Source: an uncultured Bacteroidota bacterium
GTDB taxonomy: Bacteria > Bacteroidota > Bacteroidia > B-17B0 > Aurantibacillaceae
Length of the DNA stretch: 8,250 nt
Assembly (NCBI GenBank): GCA_937868675.1
Contig: CALMNJ010000487.1
Location: 1-8,250, forward strand
Reading direction: 5' to 3'
Shown: positions 1-5,890 of the stretch, piece by piece
Layout of the letters: each line of letters begins with the position of its first letter
Position numbering within the stretch: position 1 is the stretch's first letter
Made by a program: the position numbers and the translations under genes
The notes under the pieces: generated by a model
The model's database searches: none
What the model was told of the DNA's origin: nothing
Seen by the model: only the letters and a program-made list of their open reading frames with translations

Positions 1-411
1 CTGAGTGATAAGATTGATCGCCTGAAACTTTTTACCGTTGGATCGCTGCTGGCCATGGTAATGATTCTGGTGTACACCAACCTGGGCCCTTCGCCGGTGT
101 GGCAGGTAGTCGTGGTTAATATCGTTTTGTTTGTGGGCATTATGAGCCGTATGGTGCCGGCAACTGCGATGAATACGGGCATCCCCGAAATGGCCGATCG
201 CGGGGCCTACATGAGTATCAGCGCTTCGCTACAGCAAATGGCCGGCGGACTGGCTGCCATTATTGGTGGAAAAGTGCTTATTCAACCTTCTGAGGAAAGT
301 CCGTACGAAAATTTTTACGTGTTGGGCTGGATCATGTCCGTACTTATCCTGTTGGGAATTTATTTAATGTACAGGGTAAAGCAAATTACGAAACCAAAGA
401 CCGCTCATTAA
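1..411 (+). CDS. MFS transporter, C-terminal part (5' truncated by window)
   Basis: The frame is open from base 1 and ends at TAA 409-411, giving 136 residues of a multi-pass membrane protein. It starts with LSDKIDR, which matches the cytoplasmic loop motif A of the major facilitator superfamily (G-x-L-[SA]-D-[KR]-x-[GD]-R-[KR]) between two helices. About four hydrophobic helices follow, near residues 11-28, 32-52, 72-94 and 106-126, so this is roughly the last third of a 12-helix carrier. The segment around residues 50-82 (SRMVPATAM, RGAYMSISASLQQMAGG) resembles the AraJ/drug-efflux type MFS proteins of Bacteroidota as I remember them. The short basic tail suits a cytoplasmic C-terminus. The substrate cannot be inferred. 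The in-frame ATG at 55 lies inside a helix and is not a credible start. Confidence 0.88.
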   Translation: MSDKIDRLKLFTVGSLLAMVMILVYTNLGPSPVWQVVVVNIVLFVGIMSRMVPATAMNTGIPEMADRGAYMSISASLQQMAGGLAAIIGGKVLIQPSEESPYENFYVLGWIMSVLILLGIYLMYRVKQITKPKTAH

Positions 412-432
412 GCGTACGTAGGTTTATCGTAA
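386..432. terminator. weak inverted repeat between convergent genes
   Basis: TTACGAAACC (386-395) can pair with GGTTTATCGTAA (421-432) with a two-base bulge. The repeat straddles the 22-bp gap between the MFS stop and the stop of the opposite-strand HMA gene. Read on the minus strand, a T-rich stretch (TTTGCTTT) follows, so it could end the HMA transcript. The loop is large (25 nt) and the stem imperfect, so this is only a candidate. Confidence 0.22.
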
Positions 433-433
433 T

Positions 434-733
434 TCAACTCTGTTCTGTCTTTAAATTATCTATCCTGCCAATGGCGCAGCTTACAAAAGATTTTGCTCCT
501 GCGGTTAATTTCTGCAATCCATGCACGCTGCCTTTTTCGGGATAACCTAATGATAATAACTTTTCAAGGGCCGTTTCCTTTTTAAAATCGTCCGAAGTTT
601 CGATTGTTACGCGATCCTCCTGATTATTTACTTCTACTGATGTAATCCCCGGCAGATGTTTAAGTTCTTTGGTAATGGCACCTGCACAACCTCCGCATTT
701 GAGGTTGTCAATGACAATCTGAATGGTTTTCAT
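434..733 (-). CDS. HMA-domain heavy-metal-binding protein (copper-chaperone-like)
   Basis: This is a 99-residue soluble protein with no signal peptide. Residues 1-65 form a heavy-metal-associated (HMA, ferredoxin-like fold) domain. The metal loop is LKCGGCAGAI with Cys13 and Cys16 (CxxC), followed by the usual helix, a VEVN strand and a closing LGYP turn. HMA proteins bind Cu(I) or another soft metal and pass it to P-type ATPases or similar partners in the cytosol. Unlike a minimal CopZ of about 70 aa, it has a C-terminal extension with SFVSCAIGRI (Cys86), which I recall as common in Bacteroidota homologues. A third cysteine could contribute to metal binding, but that is inference. No copper ATPase or CueR-type regulator is beside it. 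The start is ATG at 731-733, with a candidate promoter immediately upstream. Confidence 0.88.
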   Translation of the reverse strand: MKTIQIVIDNLKCGGCAGAITKELKHLPGITSVEVNNQEDRVTIETSDDFKKETALEKLLSLGYPEKGSVHGLQKLTAGAKSFVSCAIGRIDNLKTEQS

Positions 734-751
734 GACCTGTTGATTTACACC

Positions 752-782
752 TAAAGGTATAGGCGTTTACTAAAAAAGTAAA
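752..782 (-). promoter_or_regulatory. candidate promoter of the HMA gene
   Basis: Read on the minus strand this is TTTA-N19-TACCTTTA, one mismatch per box from the Bacteroidota consensus TTTG / TAnnTTTG. It would start transcription about 10-15 nt before the ATG at 733. A small inverted repeat, TTTACT/AGTAAA (766-782), overlaps the upstream box and could be an operator or chance. Confidence 0.35.
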
Positions 783-848
783 TGATTTGAATCAACCCGG
801 CTCCTTAATCGGCATCAGTAAAGCCGCATGTATCATTGAGTAAGATTT

Positions 849-2000
849 TCAGCGCAGCAACAGCTTGCCTTTGGCAACCTCCCGGTTGTTTAATTGCACA
901 TTGTAAGTGTAATAGCCTTTTGCCTTGGGTGGAAGCGAAAGACGGTAATTCCTGCTGTCACTGATCACTTCCGAAATAAGCTTGCCGGTTTCGTCGTACA
1001 CCAGTATTTTGCTTCCCGGGCTCAGGTTCACAAAATTAAAATGCTCATCGCCCGGATTCGGATACACATGCACGGTATTATCGCCGGCGGTAATTGATGG
1101 AAGACCAGTGGTTTGTCCTTCGGTATGGAAGCGCCAGGCCTGTGTCCACGGGCTAAAATGCCCTCCGTTGTTGGTACGCACACGCCAGTAATAGCGGGTG
1201 TTGCCGGTCATGTGTATAAAATTGGCAATCGTTGACCCTACACTGTAAGAGGTATCGGTGGTAGCAAACAAGGAATCGTGCGAAACCTGAACATCATAAA
1301 TAATACCATCGTTCACCGCTTTCCATTTAAGCTGCAGGGTAATGGAAGAGTCAATTCCCACACTATCCATTTTTGGTTGCAACAGGGTAGGAGGCAGAGG
1401 CACCGAGTCATTTGAACCAATGTATGTTACAAACATTTCGTGCTTCAGATTGGGCCTGTCCTGCGCGTTGCGGGGGGCATTCACGATGGTATCAACCAGA
1501 CTCATGCTATGGGTAACCCGCCCATATATGGAATAATTGCCATCAAGGTTGGGAGCTGCCGCCACGCAGATAAAAAATTGCGAGGTAGCGCTGTTAATAT
1601 TATTGGCGAGGCGTGCTGCCGATAAAATGCCGCGCAGGTGTTTGGCTTTTGAAAATTCGGCCTGTACCATTGGCTGCCCGGGTTGCCCGTAACCCCAGGT
1701 GGAAGTGGCACCGTGACGTGAATTGGGATCGCCGCCCTGAATCATAAAAGTGGGAATAACACGGTGAAAGGCTGTGGTATCATAAAACTTCTGCGACACC
1801 AGGCTGTCGAAATTGCGGGTGTGTTTTGGGGCGATATTCGGAAATAGCTCCACCGTAAAGCTCCCTATGGGAATACCGGCCCGCTTTATGCTGAGTTGAA
1901 ACATTGGCTTGCCGGTGTAGGTATATGAGGGTTGAGCGCTGGCAACAAATGCGGCGCAGGCAAACAATACGGATAGAAAACAGAAGTAGTTTTTTTTCAT
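849..2000 (-). CDS. exported cyclophilin-type peptidyl-prolyl isomerase with FN3 and T9SS sorting domain
   Basis: This 383-residue protein catalyses cis-trans isomerisation of Xaa-Pro bonds and is predicted to act outside the cell or on its surface. Residues 1-23 are a signal peptide (MKKNYF, hydrophobic core, ASAQ). Residues 33-196 are a cyclophilin domain. FHRVIP (His79, Arg80, the catalytic Arg equivalent), FMIQGGD (85-91) and SQFFIC (140-145) are all present. The human CypA Trp121 position is Asn151 and His126 is Tyr156, so cyclosporin binding may be weak. Residues about 205-293 look like a fibronectin III domain (YDVQVSHDS, YYWRV). Residues about 310-383 are a T9SS type A sorting domain (VYPNP, VYDETGKLI, final KGKLLLR). 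The frame is open up to a TTG at 2096, but ATG 2000 is chosen because the signal peptide starts there and a promoter lies between the two. It is monocistronic. Confidence 0.93.
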   Translation of the reverse strand: MKKNYFCFLSVLFACAAFVASAQPSYTYTGKPMFQLSIKRAGIPIGSFTVELFPNIAPKHTRNFDSLVSQKFYDTTAFHRVIPTFMIQGGDPNSRHGATSTWGYGQPGQPMVQAEFSKAKHLRGILSAARLANNINSATSQFFICVAAAPNLDGNYSIYGRVTHSMSLVDTIVNAPRNAQDRPNLKHEMFVTYIGSNDSVPLPPTLLQPKMDSVGIDSSITLQLKWKAVNDGIIYDVQVSHDSLFATTDTSYSVGSTIANFIHMTGNTRYYWRVRTNNGGHFSPWTQAWRFHTEGQTTGLPSITAGDNTVHVYPNPGDEHFNFVNLSPGSKILVYDETGKLISEVISDSRNYRLSLPPKAKGYYTYNVQLNNREVAKGKLLLR

Positions 2001-2029
2001 GCGTAAAACAGCTTTACTGATAAGATAAT

Positions 2030-2061
2030 CAAATATAAAAAAATCAAGACAGGGAGGCAAT
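2030..2061 (-). promoter_or_regulatory. promoter of the cyclophilin gene
   Basis: On the minus strand ATTG-N20-TATATTTG gives a perfect TAnnTTTG -7 box and a three-of-four -33 box. The -7 box ends 29 nt before the ATG at 2000, implying a leader of about 20-25 nt. It lies downstream of the preceding gene's stop (2086) and supports ATG 2000 as the start. Confidence 0.55.
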
Positions 2062-2085
2062 AGGAATGGCGTTTTGATTTGCCCA

Positions 2086-2340
2086 CTATTCAACAATATT
2101 ATCTCTCACGGGCATGCCTCTGCGGTGTTCTTTACGGTCGGTCTTGGTTTTTTTCTTGTGGTGCCGGTGATCTTTTTGAAACACGTGGCAGCCTAAAAGA
2201 TAAACGCCCGCAATGAGTGCAAGTATAATGGCAAAAAGGGCCCGGCTACTGCGCGTAATATTTCTTTTACGGCTGGCCTTTCTTCTTCCTTCCGGACTTA
2301 AAAAGTCGGGCATTTGTTTGTTTTTTCCGCCAGAATTCAT
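2086..2340 (-). CDS. small single-pass membrane protein, basic and His-rich tail, unknown function
   Basis: This is an 84-residue protein that I do not recognise. A hydrophilic, strongly basic N-terminal segment (residues 1-33, rich in Arg/Lys/Ser) precedes one transmembrane helix at about 34-51 (ALFAIILALIAGVYLLG). A very charged tail follows, with DHRHHKKKTK near residues 57-66. Cys51 sits at the membrane edge, but the context is not a convincing lipobox. The basic N-terminus suggests it stays in the cytoplasm by the positive-inside rule, although the tail is also basic, so topology is uncertain. It begins 7 nt after the radical SAM stop, so the two genes are probably co-transcribed and may be functionally linked. 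The short, low-complexity composition leaves function open. Confidence 0.68.
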   Translation of the reverse strand: MNSGGKNKQMPDFLSPEGRRKASRKRNITRSSRALFAIILALIAGVYLLGCHVFQKDHRHHKKKTKTDRKEHRRGMPVRDNIVE

Positions 2341-2347
2341 TTCCGTG

Positions 2348-3883
2348 TTAAGTTAATACCGGTTCGGGTTCTTTATTTAGAATATTCATAGAATCATTTA
2401 CCGGCAAATCCATCAAAGGCGGCATAGGGTACTCGTTATTATCCATGTCGTGATATACCCCAAAAATACTGCTAATGCCTTCTTTTAATTGTTTTCGTGT
2501 AAGGCTGCGCGGCATCACATCGGTGAGGTGGCAAAGCAGGTACCACGATCGGAAAATGGCATAAAAAAAATCGTTTGGTGGCAGCTTAATGAGCAGTCGC
2601 GTAAGCGGCAGCATTATAGGCAGGGCAGCTGTTACCGCAAACAGTTTTTGAAGATTTTCGATTTGGCGTTTCTCCTTTTTTGAACTGAATTTAATGACGG
2701 ATTCGGTATAATAACTGTAATCAATCAGGTTGTAATTGCCATCAAAGTAGCCGTGCTCAATGGCGTATTTGGCTATTCCGGTGCCGGGATAAGGTGTGCA
2801 AAGGGTGCAGGCCGCGTAGTCCACTTTCAGTTCAATGTTCAGCTTCAGTGTTTCCAGATCGTCTTTCAGTGTGCCGCCGGGTATGCCTATGATGTTGTCG
2901 GAGAAAACCACAATCCCCGCCTTTTTAAGCAGCTTTATTCCCTTAATTAATTTATCGTGCCTGATGTTTCGTTTCAATACTGTGTTTGCCAATTCTTCAT
3001 TGGCAGTTTCAATGCCCAGATTAACCGACTGGCAGCCCGACCAGGCAAGCAGTTCCACCATTTCCTCATTCAGCATATCGGCCCTCAGGTGGCAGTAGTA
3101 GGGCAAGCCTATCTCTTGCCTGTAAAGAGCCCCAAATTCTTTAAGCCACTTTACATTGTACACAAAAATACTTTCCCGGAAGGCGATGATCTGCACTGGC
3201 GCAATGCTCTGCACGTACTTAATTTCGTCCACCACGTTTTGCGGACTCCGTATCCTTACTTTTTTCCAGGTGTTGCCGTACAGGTCGGCCATGGATTGAT
3301 TAAAGCAATAGCTGCATGGAAAAGGACAGCCCCGGTTGGTGGTAAATGATTTTACTGGTAACTGTTTCAGTCTTTCGTCAAATTCGTAGAGCAATTCGCG
3401 GGGAGGAAAGGGAATACTGTCCACATCACGACGTAATTTGCGTTGAGGGTTTTTATAAATCTGTCCATCGTATTTTACCCACAGATCCTCAATGTTCCGG
3501 TAATTCAGTCCATTTTCAAGGGCATGGCAAAGTTCCACTGAGGCATCTTCGCCTTCGCCACGGCAAATTACGTCCAGACCTTCGTGTTGAATGGTTTCAG
3601 GAAAATAAGTGACGTGGTGTCCTCCCAGAAGGGTAATACACTGTGGTCGCTTTTTTTTGAGGTGGGCCATTAAACCCAGGTAGTATTTATGCAGACCGGT
3701 TGTTGCGCCACAGGCCAGTACATCCGGTTCATAGTTTAAAAACACCTCTTCCACATTGATACCTCTGGTACCAATTACCTTGCAGGTATGGCCGGCCTGC
3801 ATGAGACAGCCCGCAATGTAGAGTAAGCCAATGGGTTCGGCAGAATCAATTTCCTTAACAACAAAAAGCACTTTTAAACCCAT
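2348..3883 (-). CDS. B12-binding-domain radical SAM protein
   Basis: This 511-residue enzyme has the architecture of class B, cobalamin-dependent radical SAM enzymes (the BchE / hopanoid methylase type). Residues about 3-125 form a Rossmann-like B12-binding domain with GLLYIAGCL, the turn LLGGHHVTYFPE (85-96) and the family signature CRGEGE (107-112). Residues about 178-375 form the radical SAM barrel. The [4Fe-4S] ligands are Cys186, Cys190 and Cys193 in CPFPCSYC, a CxxxCxxC motif. NLGIETANEE (288-297) and NIIGIPGGT (330-338) are the expected later barrel motifs. The last 110 residues are not recognised. Family members methylate or rearrange unactivated carbons or form rings; the substrate here is unknown. 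The start ATG 3881-3883 leads directly into the first strand of the B12 domain. It is the first gene of a two-gene unit with the small membrane protein. Confidence 0.92.
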   Translation of the reverse strand: MGLKVLFVVKEIDSAEPIGLLYIAGCLMQAGHTCKVIGTRGINVEEVFLNYEPDVLACGATTGLHKYYLGLMAHLKKKRPQCITLLGGHHVTYFPETIQHEGLDVICRGEGEDASVELCHALENGLNYRNIEDLWVKYDGQIYKNPQRKLRRDVDSIPFPPRELLYEFDERLKQLPVKSFTTNRGCPFPCSYCFNQSMADLYGNTWKKVRIRSPQNVVDEIKYVQSIAPVQIIAFRESIFVYNVKWLKEFGALYRQEIGLPYYCHLRADMLNEEMVELLAWSGCQSVNLGIETANEELANTVLKRNIRHDKLIKGIKLLKKAGIVVFSDNIIGIPGGTLKDDLETLKLNIELKVDYAACTLCTPYPGTGIAKYAIEHGYFDGNYNLIDYSYYTESVIKFSSKKEKRQIENLQKLFAVTAALPIMLPLTRLLIKLPPNDFFYAIFRSWYLLCHLTDVMPRSLTRKQLKEGISSIFGVYHDMDNNEYPMPPLMDLPVNDSMNILNKEPEPVLT

Positions 3884-3911
3884 TTAGTTTTGTTTTGGAA
3901 GGTACTGTTAT

Positions 3912-3943
3912 CAAATATACTGATTGGATGGCTTTGGGCCAAG
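3912..3943 (-). promoter_or_regulatory. promoter of the radical SAM gene
   Basis: On the minus strand CTTG-N20-TATATTTG contains a perfect TAnnTTTG -7 box. The box ends 28 nt before the ATG at 3883, almost the same geometry as the promoter at 2030-2061. An A/T-rich leader follows, with no Shine-Dalgarno site, as usual for Bacteroidota. Confidence 0.55.
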
Positions 3944-4201
3944 TACGAAGCTGAAAGAGGCTGCGTTGCCATAAATAGAAGGCTTCACTCTCGTTAGTAT
4001 GACCGCTACTGTTTGGTGACTGTGAAATCGTGAACCCCAAAAAAGTACGAGATGTTGTAAATACTGATTTAATACAAAAAACAAGCGTTTTTGTGCTTCG
4101 CAGGTTTGAGCAAAACGTATAAAATCCGGCAGGTTTTTGCAACATGGCAATGTTTAAAAAGCCGAACCGGCAGAGTTGCTGTACCTGGGATTTTAGCACG
4201 G

Positions 4202-4222
4202 CAAATGCCCTGTTGGCATTTG
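4202..4222. repeat. hairpin: perfect 8-bp arms, 5-nt loop
   Basis: CAAATGCC (4202-4209) and GGCATTTG (4215-4222) are perfect reverse complements around CTGTT. No T-run follows on either strand, so it is not an ordinary intrinsic terminator. It could be part of a structured RNA or a protein-binding site in the divergent spacer. Confidence 0.45.
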
Positions 4223-4318
4223 AGAGGCTATGCGCAATGAGAATACCATGCCATGGCCCGCCAGGCAGACTTCCGAAAAATAATAAACTGAAGCGGTTTT
4301 TGCGGGCTTGATCCAACG

Positions 4319-4337
4319 TGCCGTTTTCAAAACGGCA
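4319..4337. promoter_or_regulatory. 19-bp perfect palindrome upstream of the sigma factor
   Basis: TGCCGTTTTCAAAACGGCA is a perfect inverted repeat with 9-bp arms around a single central C. It ends 112 nt before the sigma factor ATG. An almost spacer-less symmetrical site of this length is typical of an operator for a dimeric transcription factor. As RNA it would make only a short stem with a tight loop and no following T-run. That it controls the sigma factor cassette is inference from position. Confidence 0.45.
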
Positions 4338-4449
4338 GATAGAGTAAGAGCTTAATTGTTGCACTTTAACTTGTTGTATAACAGGCTTTAGTAAAAAATA
4401 GTATGATTTGATAAAGTAAAACCACCTGGCATTCGTCATCCTATAAAGA

Positions 4450-5028
4450 ATGAATGTAGCTTTAGGCACAGAAATGAGCGATTTGCAGAAACGCACCACC
4501 CTTACCGGCGCTGTAAAACAATACGGACAACGTTTGCTTGGCTTTATTCGTGGCAAGGTAAAAACGCTCGAAGATGCCGAGGATGTGTTGCAGGACGTTT
4601 GGTTTCAGTTTAGCAACCTGGCGAATGTTGACGAAATTGAAAGCCTAAGCGGCTGGCTGTATTCGGTGGCGCGAAACCGTATTACTGATTTTTACAGAAA
4701 GAAAAAAACCGCCTCGCTTGAAGATATGAGCTATGAAGACGAGGATGGACAGATAACTATTAAAGACATTTTACTTTTGGACACGGGCGATAACCCCGAC
4801 CTGATTCTGTTTAAGGAACTATTCTGGAAAGAATTAAACAAAGCGCTGGCCGAACTGCCCGAAAATCAGAGGCTGGTGTTTGTTGAAAATGAGATTGAAG
4901 ATAAAACGCTGCAGCAAATAGCCAGCGAGCAGGGCGAGAACCTTAAAACCATTATCAGCCGCAAGACTTATGCGGTTAAATATTTAAGGCAGCAGCTCGA
5001 ACCACTTTATAAGGAATTACAACTTTAG
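4450..5028 (+). CDS. RNA polymerase sigma-70 family factor, ECF type
   Basis: This 192-residue protein has the two-domain ECF layout. Region 2 spans about 23-88, with DAEDVLQDVWFQF (42-54, core binding) and GWLYSVARNRITDFYRKKK (68-86, -10 recognition). An acidic linker (91-120) follows. Region 4 spans about 127-183, with LPENQRLVF (136-144) and a helix-turn-helix from KTLQQIA onward. Sigma factors of this type redirect RNA polymerase to a small regulon and are usually held inactive by a partner encoded next door. The next gene starts 3 nt after its stop, so the partner could be the 106-aa membrane protein. The usual FecR/TonB-receptor neighbours of Bacteroidota ECF factors are absent. ATG 4450 is used; ATG 4474 (Met9) is an equally plausible start. 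Confidence 0.93.
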   Translation: MNVALGTEMSDLQKRTTLTGAVKQYGQRLLGFIRGKVKTLEDAEDVLQDVWFQFSNLANVDEIESLSGWLYSVARNRITDFYRKKKTASLEDMSYEDEDGQITIKDILLLDTGDNPDLILFKELFWKELNKALAELPENQRLVFVENEIEDKTLQQIASEQGENLKTIISRKTYAVKYLRQQLEPLYKELQL

Positions 5029-5031
5029 CGC

Positions 5032-5352
5032 ATGAAACAAATGGAAACAAATCGTTTTAAAAGAAAAGGCCCCTGGTTTATGTTAATGTTTGCAGCATTT
5101 GCAGCTCTGGCTGGTTTGGCCGTGATGCTGTTGTGGAACGCCATATTGCCGGAAGTGCTGGGGGTAAAGGAACTGAGTTATTGGCAGGCCCTGGGGCTTT
5201 TGGCCCTGTGCCGTCTGCTGTTTGGTGGTTTTGGCGGCGGGCCCCGAAAACCACCCTTTGCCTCGCGGCGCTTCAACGAAAAATGGATGAACCTGAGCGA
5301 AGAAGAAAAAGTAAAAATGAAAGAAGAGTGGCGAAAAAAATACAGTTGCTGA
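5032..5352 (+). CDS. small membrane protein coupled to the sigma factor; candidate anti-sigma/sensor
   Basis: This is a 106-residue protein with a basic N-terminus. A transmembrane helix lies at about 15-36 and a second hydrophobic helix at about 50-67 (WQALGLLALCRLLFGG). A Gly/Pro linker and a charged tail follow: FNEKWMNLSEEEKVKMKEEW (81-100), ending in Cys106. The block LWNAILPEVLG...YWQALGLLALCRLLFGGFGG resembles, from memory, a family of uncharacterised small membrane proteins found beside sigma factors in proteobacteria and Bacteroidota. It starts 3 nt after the sigma stop, so translation is probably coupled. It has no FecR, RseA or HxxxCxxC zinc anti-sigma motif. Its tail resembles that of the 97-aa protein downstream. 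A role as sigma partner is inferred from position only. A second ATG at 5041 could be the true start. Confidence 0.82.
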   Translation: MKQMETNRFKRKGPWFMLMFAAFAALAGLAVMLLWNAILPEVLGVKELSYWQALGLLALCRLLFGGFGGGPRKPPFASRRFNEKWMNLSEEEKVKMKEEWRKKYSC

Positions 5353-5359
5353 TGACCTG

Positions 5360-5388
5360 AATCCCGAAAAAACATTTCGGGATTTTTT
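5360..5388 (+). terminator. strong intrinsic terminator
   Basis: AATCCCGAAA (5360-5369) pairs perfectly with TTTCGGGATT (5375-5384) around a 5-nt loop, AAACA. The right arm merges into a run of six T (5383-5388). It begins 8 nt after the 106-aa gene stop. It should end the sigma/106-aa transcript and separate it from the next two small genes. Confidence 0.9.
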
Positions 5389-5584
5389 GTTTAAGCGAAG
5401 TTTTTTTGTCCACAACAACGGCGCGACACATCTGGAAACATGGTTGCAAGCGCCACGGTGTACGTTTTGAATAGAACATGGCGAGGCTGTAACGAAAAAA
5501 TTCAAAAAAAAATTCAGCAACATTAAAGTAAAACAAAACTTCATGCGTCTTCCTTATTATAACAAACAATAAAAACAACTAACA

Positions 5585-5878
5585 ATGAAAAAATCAGTCC
5601 TAAAATCAATTTTTGGTGGCATGCTACTGGGCGCGTTCGTCTTTTTTACAGGGCCTTTGCTGCTCATCGTATTGCTCCTTAAATTCATCTTCACGCCCTT
5701 TGGTATGGGCAGGCTGGCCTATGCGCGGCACATGGGCTATGGTCCGCACTTTGCTGGCGGACCGCACTTCGCCGATAAAATCCGCAGCATGAGCGAGGAG
5801 GAATACAGCCAGTTTAAAAACAGCATGCAACACAGGCATTATGGTTACTGTGGTGCTAAATCAACAACAAACAATTAA
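5585..5878 (+). CDS. small membrane protein with His-rich tail, unknown function
   Basis: This 97-residue protein has a long hydrophobic segment at about 9-36, possibly a single helix or a helical hairpin with Gly/Pro at 23-24. The extramembrane part is rich in His, Gly and aromatics: ARHMGYGPHFAGGPHFADK (47-65). The tail contains MSEEEYSQFK (69-78) and then MQHRHYGYC (81-89). The five histidines (49, 55, 61, 83, 85) and Cys89 could bind a transition metal; this is inference. The F..K...MSEEE...FK...C tail parallels that of the 106-aa protein after the sigma factor. The ATG at 5585 follows a very A-rich leader without Shine-Dalgarno, as is common for Bacteroidota. A terminator upstream implies its own promoter, which I cannot place with confidence in 5389-5584. 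It is followed after 12 nt by a 52-aa gene. Confidence 0.78.
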   Translation: MKKSVLKSIFGGMLLGAFVFFTGPLLLIVLLLKFIFTPFGMGRLAYARHMGYGPHFAGGPHFADKIRSMSEEEYSQFKNSMQHRHYGYCGAKSTTNN

Positions 5879-5890
5879 AAAAACAACCAC

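Larger units (their letters stand above)
3884..4449. other. 566-bp divergent spacer without a convincing gene
   Basis: The spacer separates the minus-strand radical SAM gene from the plus-strand sigma factor gene. It contains the radical SAM promoter and several inverted repeats: ACAAAAA/TTTTTGT (4074-4094), CAAATGCC/GGCATTTG (4202-4222), the 8-bp palindrome GCCATGGC (4250-4257) and a 19-bp palindrome (4319-4337). Open frames exist on both strands, but they start at TTG or have Cys/Phe/Arg-heavy composition with no recognisable domain. The length is large for this otherwise compact region, so a small RNA, a decayed gene or extended regulatory DNA are all possible. Confidence 0.5.

Noticed and set aside
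2001..2096. N-terminal extension of the cyclophilin to a TTG at 2096
   Set aside because: The signal peptide begins at ATG 2000, and a promoter with a perfect -7 box lies inside the extension.
4144..4311. 55-residue plus-strand frame (MAMFKKPNRQ...)
   Set aside because: Cys- and Arg-rich composition unlike neighbours, no motif, no convincing leader, and it overlaps a hairpin; chance is more likely.
4402..4410. TATGATTTG as a housekeeping -7 box for the sigma factor gene
   Set aside because: The spacing inside the box is one base too long and no TTTG-like -33 box lies at 17-23 nt upstream.
3855..4556. 233-codon open frame on the minus strand across the divergent spacer
   Set aside because: It starts at TTG inside the sigma gene, ends inside the radical SAM gene, has Cys/Phe/Ser-rich composition and shows no domain.
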